Assembly: GCA_023055425.1 (NCBI GenBank)
Contig: JALGPY010000002.1
Span: 115,332,088-115,396,087 of the forward strand
Source: Linanthus parryae
Lineage: Eukaryota; Streptophyta; Magnoliopsida; Ericales; Polemoniaceae
Reading direction: 5' to 3'
DNA: 64,000 nucleotides
The notes under the pieces are model-generated. The model saw only the letters and a list, made by a program, of their open reading frames with translations. It ran no database searches and was not told where the DNA came from. Each line of letters begins with the position of its first letter. Within the stretch, counting starts at the first letter, position 1. Shown here piece by piece: positions 58,124 through 64,000 of this stretch. A program made the translations under genes and the position numbers.

Positions 58124-61100
58124 ATGGCAAACAATCAACAAGCATCGACTTCATCCCTATGATATTTCCTTAAGAAGGACAAGTTATATGAAACAAATTT
58201 TCTTGAATAGTACAGAAACTTGAGAATTGTTCTCATGCAAGAAAAGAAACTGTACGTCCTGGACAATCCTATTCCAGCACCACCAACCGATGATGATGTT
58301 GTAGCTATTGTGAGAGTACATCAGAAACATGTGGATGATTATAATGATGTGACTCGTCTCATGCTTTGCACCATGAACTCTAAGATTCAGAAGCAACATG
58401 TGAACATGAGGGCGTATGATATGATCGTACATTTGAGACAGCTCTTCCAAGAGCAGGCAATACATGAGCGGTATGAAGTAGCTAAAGCACTATTAAAAGT
58501 GCACTCTAGCACATGGGAACCCAGTCGGCCTCATGTACTATGCATGGTCGGGTACATGGATATTCACGAGAGGTTGGGATTCCCATTCGCCCAAGAGTTG
58601 GCCACTGATCTTATCACGCAATAGTTGCTGGATAGTTATAGCCAGTTCATCATGAACTATAACATGAATGAGATCAAACAACCTCTATCATATATGCCGC
58701 TGAACAAAGAATTAACAAAGGAAAAGGCAAGTCCGTAATGATGGTCGATAACAGGAAGGGTAAGCGAGTTGCCTCTACCTTCAAAGGAAAGAGCAAGAAA
58801 GTTTCCAAATACAAGGATGCTGCCTTAAAGCCTACTGGAGGCGTGACTAAGGGTGAATGTCACTATTGTAGTCAGCCTGGTCACTGGAAGAGGAACTTCC
58901 CCAAGTATCTGGAGAATAAAAGGCTTAGAATAGTAATTCAACCACCACCAGGTATTTTAGTTATACATTTCAATTTATCTATATTTTCATCTCGGGTATT
59001 GGATACTGGATGTTGATCTGACATTTGTCGAAATATGCAGGATCTAAAGAGAAGTATAAGATTGGCCAAAGGCGAGATAGACTTGCCTGTCGGGAATCGG
59101 CCATGAGTTGTTGAATTAGCCGTAGGCGTTCATCAGCTATCTTTGCCTTATGGACTTATTTTAGAATTAGAGAATTGCTATTATGTGCCTGCTATAAGCG
59201 GAAACATTATTTCTATATCTTATTTGGACAAGAAAGGTTTTCCTATTTCAATAAAGGACAAATGTTGCTCCATTTATTTTGATAGTATGCACTATTGTAG
59301 TGTGCATTTGTCTAATGGATTATATATCATTGATCTAAATTATTCCGTCTATAACATATATACCAAGAGGATTAAAACTAATGATTTAAATCCTACTTAT
59401 CTATGGAACTGTCGTTTATGCCATATAAACAAGAAACACATTTCTAGACTCCATAAGGATGGATTCCTAGACTCATTTGATTATGAATCATATGAGACAT
59501 GTGAATCTTGTTTATTGAAAAACAGACAAAGTCCCCTTCAAATAAGAAAGGTGAGACTAGTGAGTTATTGGCACTCATACATACTGATGTGTGTGGGCCG
59601 TTTCCCACGCCCGCCAGAGGTGGTTACCTTTACTTCATAAAATTTGTTGATGAATTCAGTAGTTATGGATTTGTATACCTTATGAAGGCCAAATCCGAAT
59701 CCTTTTAATTGTTCAAAGAATTCAAGAATGAAGTAGAGAAGCAACTTGGCGAGAGTATCAAGTCTCTATGATCGGATCGTGGAGGAGAATACTTGAGTCA
59801 AGAGTTTGACGACTATCTTAGAGAGTGAGGGATAGTATCCCAACTCACTCCACCCAAAACGCAAAAATGGAATGGCGTGTCTGAGAGGAGGAACCGCATT
59901 CTATTGGACATGGTGTGGTCTATGATGTGTCAAACAAATCTTCCGATATCGTTATGGGGACATGCTCTATTGACTGCAATTTTTACCATTAACCGTGTTC
60001 CATCCAAATCGGTCATGAAGACACCATATGAGATATGGACTGAGAGGCGTCCCATTGATTCAGTTATCAAGATTTGGGGTTGGTATGTCTACGTAAAGCG
60101 TTTACAAACAAACAAGCTCGAACCCAAGGAAGGTAAGTGTAAGTTTGTGGGATATCCTAAGGAAACGAAAGGATATTATTTCTACAATCCGACCGAGAAC
60201 AAAATGTTTATTGCTCGGACTGGTGTGTTTCTAGAAACAGAGTTCGTCTCTAAGAATCTTGTGGGAGGACTCTAGAACTTGAAGAAATTCAAGAACCACA
60301 AAACACTGATTCTGAGATGGAGCATGAGTAGGAACCACAAACTGTTGTGGAACAACCTGTTCAAGTAACACAAGAACTCTGAGGTCGAGTAGGGTTCGTC
60401 ATGATCCAGAGAGGTATGGGCTTCTCGTGACTGAGACCGGTGAAGTAATACTCATGGATGATGAGCCTACTACCTATGGAGAGGCCGTGAAAAGGCCTGA
60501 ATCAAAGAAGTGGCTTGAAGCCATGAGATCCGAAATGGAATCCAGGTAACAAAGTATGGACTTTGGTGGAACCACCAGAAGGGGCTCTACCCATAGGGTG
60601 GAAGTGGGTATTCAATAAGATACCGACATGGATGGAATATAGTTGCTTAGAAGGGGTGATTGGTGGCAAAAGGGTACAGGAAGGTTCATGGTATTCACTA
60701 TGATGAAAGCTTTTCACCATTCGCAATGACCAAATCCATTGGAATCCTACTTGCTATTACAGCTTATCATGACTATGAGATTCGACAGATGGATGTCAAA
60801 ACAGCATTTCTCTATGGAAACCGCCTTGAGGATGTGTACATGGCACAGCAAGAGGGTTTTGAGGATCCAGAGCATGCCAACAAAGTCTGTAAGCCACAAC
60901 AATCCATTTATGGATTAAAGCAAGCTTCTAGGAATTGGAATCGACTTTTTGATGACGCGGTCAAAGAGTTTGGCTTCATCAAGAACAAAGATGAAGGTTA
61001 GTGGGAGTTCTGTTGTGTTTTTGGTCTTGTATGTGGATGACATACTACTCATTGGAAACGACATCCCTACCTTGAAAATTGTTAAAGATTGGCTAGGAAA

Positions 61101-61961
61101 ATGTTTCGCAATTAAGGACTTAGGGGATGCAACTTATATACTTGGTAGCAAGATCTATAGGGATAGATCTAGAAAGCTGCTCGGCCTAAGACAAAGTACA
61201 TATATAGACAAGGTGTTGAAATGGTTCAAAATGCAAGAACCAAAGAAAGTATTATTGCCAATGTCGCATGGATTCACCCTTTCGAATGCTGACTGTCCCT
61301 CTAATGAGATTGAGAATGAGCGCATGACCAAATGTGTCATACGCGTTGAGTATGGCAAGTTGATACTATCCCAATACGGGTGAGAGTCACTGGATTGCTG
61401 TCAAGAATATTCTTAAATACTTGAGAAAAAACTATGGATGCCTTCTTGATATTTTTAGGTGAGGAAGAACTCCGTGTAATTGGTTACACTGACGCAAATT
61501 TCCAAACTGACAAGGATGACTACATATCGTAGTCGGGCTATGTGTTTTTCTTGAATGGAGGATCTGTGAGCTGGAAGAGTTCCAAGCAAGAGAAGGTTGC
61601 TGATTCAACAACTGAAACTGAGTACATTGATGCTGCCGGCGCAACAAAGGAGGTTGTTTGGATAAATAATTTTATCACTGAGCTTGGTGTGGTTCCTAGA
61701 ATTGTGGATCCCATTGCATTGTATTGTGACAACACTGGGGCGATCGCACAAGCCAAGGAACCCAGGTCACACCAGAAGTCCAAGCATGTACTTAGGATAT
61801 TCCATCTCATTCGATAGATCGCCGATCGAGGAGATGTGTAGATATGCAAGATTCTAGCAGATGAGAATCTTTCAGATCCACTCACGAAGCTGCTTGTTGA
61901 GCGAAAGCATGAAGGGCACACTAGATCCATAGGCATACGAGATGCACCAGATTGGCTCTAG
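58124..61961 (+). pseudogene. gag-pol polyprotein of element B, degenerate
   Basis: The ATG at 58124 (MANNQQASTSSL) is followed by a stop after 12 codons and another near 58207. The zinc knuckle CHYCSQPGHWKRNF (about 58858-58899) has lost its last Cys. Protease LDTGC keeps Asp-Thr-Gly (about 58998-59012) but is followed by a stop. The pre-integrase reads NCRLCH, so His and Gly are changed. Integrase TDVCGPF, a stop before SDRGGE, and VSERRNR are present. RT has MDVKTAFLYG and LYVDDILLIGND (about 60790-61060). RNase H has YTDANF, ETEYID and CDNTGAIA (about 61483-61745). It ends DAPDWL, TAG at 61959. Many stops and frameshifts; inactive. Confidence 0.92.
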
Positions 61962-61964
61962 TGC

Positions 61965-61975
61965 AAGTGGGAGAC
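61965..61975 (+). promoter_or_regulatory. Polypurine tract of element B
   Basis: aagtgggagac before the 3' LTR. Confidence 0.8.
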
Positions 61976-63362
61976 TGTTCGAATAGGTGCCCTAGAGGCA
62001 ATCTAGATCTAGTATGAACATTGTTTGGCTAGAATATTCATTTATTATTTATGGAGATATTTATTATAATGAACTCCTTATATTACAATGTGATGTTTAT
62101 CCAAAATATCCATAGTCCATTATATTGATTAACAAAACGATCACTATAGACTAGTATGTGGGTAGATTTATGTGGAGATATCAATTCTAACACATGGGTA
62201 TGCATTACGAGTAATGGTATACTGGATTGACCCACAACGAGTAGGCTACATTAGATTATGTCAAATTCAAAAGTGCTTCTCGTAGTGCTAATGGTATTGT
62301 AATCCTTATACTTGAAGTCCCAAGATACTCTAGTTGTAAATATCATGCTTTGATGTTGTCAAACGTTGCGCCTTAACCGGATAACTATAAAGATAGCAAT
62401 CGGGCATGATAGGAATCAAGTTGAGAGATGGTAGTGATGTAAAGATGATTTGTCCCTCCTACTTAACGGGATACAATATCCACGGGCCACTCGAGGGATG
62501 TTGCTAATAGAATGTCTGGCCAGACTCAGATAAATCAATATGGAGATATTGATGTTAAGTGCATGGATAACCATATTCCCATGATCGAGAAACTATGGAT
62601 TGGATATATGAGTTTGATAATTATGTCTCGTGTCCAATCCGGATATGGAGAAAAAGGGATAATACAATACGGTAACGTTGGGCACAAGGTTTGCTGGATC
62701 ACTGACTAGTTCTATTAGTTGGGTGACATATTTGTGTTGCTAGACACCTCTCTATGTTAGTAATAGTTACTACCAACTGATAAGAAACCTATGGGGTCAC
62801 ACACCATATGGATTAAACCGGATATGGGTTTTAATTAGTAGGACTAATTAATCAACATGATCTGAACGCAACCACAAGAAAAGTTAGTAGGACTAATTTG
62901 CAAGGTGGACTAATTCGTGTATGGACTGGATTAGTATTGGGGCAATTATGTAGTTAATAAGGATATAATAACTATATAAAGGAACCTAGCTTGTTTTTTT
63001 CTCAAGAGATTCATTATTGAGTGAACATAACAAAGCAAGGAAAGAGACCAAGTAGGAGTTCGGCACCCCTACATATCAGCCCCTTTGGTGTCGTTGGCCA
63101 CTCTTGTGGCGCGGCTCTGCTGCTCCGCTTTGCATGATCTCTTGCCTCCTTCTTCCGTCGATAGAACTACACGTGGAGAATGATTCCAACTACTTATCCA
63201 AGGTGTGGATACTCGTAGAGACGAAGACACAATTCTTCGCAGTGATCACACAAACTAAGGTACACAATTCTCTTCTCTTATCATGATATGAAAAGCTTGC
63301 CTGCGATCCGTGGAGGGGCTTGAGCAGGATTAATTTTTTGTTATTTTGTTTAAAACCCTAAA
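61976..63362 (+). repeat. 3' LTR of element B
   Basis: 1387 bp, TGTTCGAATA to accctaaa. TATA (actatataaa) at 62971-62980. The terminal ~20 bases are more diverged than in the 5' LTR. Confidence 0.9.
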
Positions 63363-63923
63363 ATCGACTCCTTTCTTGAGCTGAATTTCCACGTCGAATT
63401 TCTGCATGAGTAGGACCCATCTCAACAGCCTTGTTTTTGCACCTTTCTTGTTCGGTCGATACTTTAGAGCACTATGGTCAGTAAACACAATCAAATTCAA
63501 TGCAACCAAGTACGGCCATAATTTATCCATGGCATATACTACAGTAAGAAGTTCCTTTTGTGTAGTGCCATAATTGAGCTAGGCATCATTAAGTGCCATG
63601 CTAGCATAGTAATAACATGGCAAAATTTTTCATTCCTATACCCCAGAACTTCCTTGACTGCATAGCCACTAGCATCACACATCAACTCAAATGGTAGTGA
63701 CCAGTACAAGGTAGCAATTACTAGGGGTGTGGTAAGCTTCTATTTGAGCAGGTCAAACGCTTGTTGACATGTGTCATCAAAGACAAATGGAGCATCCTTC
63801 CCGAGTAAAGTGCATAGTGGCTTTGTGATATTTGAAAAGTCCTTGATAAAGCTCCTGTAAAATCCTGCATGTCCCAGAAAACCCTTTATTGCCTTGACCT
63901 TCTTCATATATGGAAGCTCTTTT
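63363..63923 (-). pseudogene. Ty3/gypsy element G pol (RT end and RNase H), right fragment
   Basis: Minus strand, right to left: IKGFLGHAGFYRSFIKDFSN (about 63830-63890), LCTLLGKDAPFVFDD and CQQAFDLLK (63740-63800), then [33 protein letters not shown], and [12 protein letters not shown] ending at 63368. This is the RT-connection-RNase H run of Ty3/gypsy pol, closest by eye to the Athila/Tat group. Frames are broken. The protein continues at 36659 after element B. Confidence 0.85.
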
Positions 63924-64000
63924 TGTAGGGTTTTGATAATGGATACGTAGCGGAATAAAACAATAATTAATCCATTCAAGACCCTCCATGGATCACAAGT
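63924..64000 (-). repeat. LTR end of a further copia element H, cut by the window edge
   Basis: tgtagggttttgataatgga onward matches the first ~75 bases of the E 5' LTR (33039 onward). It is therefore the CA end of a family LTR on the minus strand, inserted in the gypsy RT region. The rest lies beyond 64000. Confidence 0.8.

Larger units (their letters stand above)
36660..63362 (+). mobile_element. Copia LTR retrotransposon B, interrupted by element C
   Basis: Same family as A. 5' LTR 36660-38047, PBS, split leader, gag-pol 58124-61961, 3' LTR 61976-63362. Removing C (38979-57442) and one target duplication leaves about 8.2 kb, close to A (8.3 kb). It lies inside gypsy element G. Flanks CTCAA (36655-36659) and ATCGA (63363-63367) each differ by one base from CTCGA, the sequence expected from the interrupted RNase H codons. 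Confidence 0.92.

Overview
This is plant nuclear DNA. It is AT-rich and dominated by LTR retrotransposons, with spliced host genes, microsatellites and MITE-like elements. The host genes recognised are a WEB-family coiled-coil protein (only its 3' part is in the window) and a six-exon HMG-box gene with GT/AG introns, so an angiosperm is likely. The species cannot be named from the sequence.

Layout: (1) 1-852, the 3' end of the WEB-family gene. (2) 1151-9492, copia element A (+), complete with 1.37 kb LTRs and a perfect 5-bp target duplication, but its gag-pol is dead. (3) 9498-11340, a copia remnant F (LTR, primer site and gag only). (4) 11588-14245, a 5'-truncated LINE (-). (5) 16169-19910, an element with ~190 bp terminal inverted repeats that seems to contain a ~2.6 kb solo-LTR-like insertion. 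(6) 21075-23097, the intact HMG-box gene. (7) 24091-24570, a foldback MITE. (8) 27223-34468, copia element E (-), young, with one uninterrupted 1296-codon gag-pol ORF but a 3' LTR cut down to 228 bp. (9) 34709-35312, a hAT-like MITE, then an unclassified LTR-like stretch. (10) ~36240-64000, a four-level nest: a Ty3/gypsy element G (-) interrupted by copia element B (+, 36660-63362), which is interrupted by SIRE-like copia element C (-, 38979-57442), which is interrupted by copia element D (+, 43034-51260). A further LTR (H) enters G at 63924 and runs off the window.

Elements A, B, D, E and (from its LTR) H belong to one copia family: LTRs of about 1.4 kb, a tRNA-Met type primer site, a ~1.65 kb non-coding leader with a GC-rich island, and a single-frame gag-protease-integrase-RT-RNase H polyprotein. 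Only E keeps the frame open, and even E lacks 20 codons just after the RT YVDD segment that A, B and D all retain. Element C is a different lineage, with a longer gag, an additional ORF between pol and the 3' LTR, and a palindromic 16-mer scattered along its length.

I saw no bacterial-type system, no CRISPR array, and no rRNA or tRNA gene. The most notable material is the nested stack with reconstructable target duplications, the near-intact young element E, the extra ORF and repeated palindrome of C, and the compact HMG-box gene.
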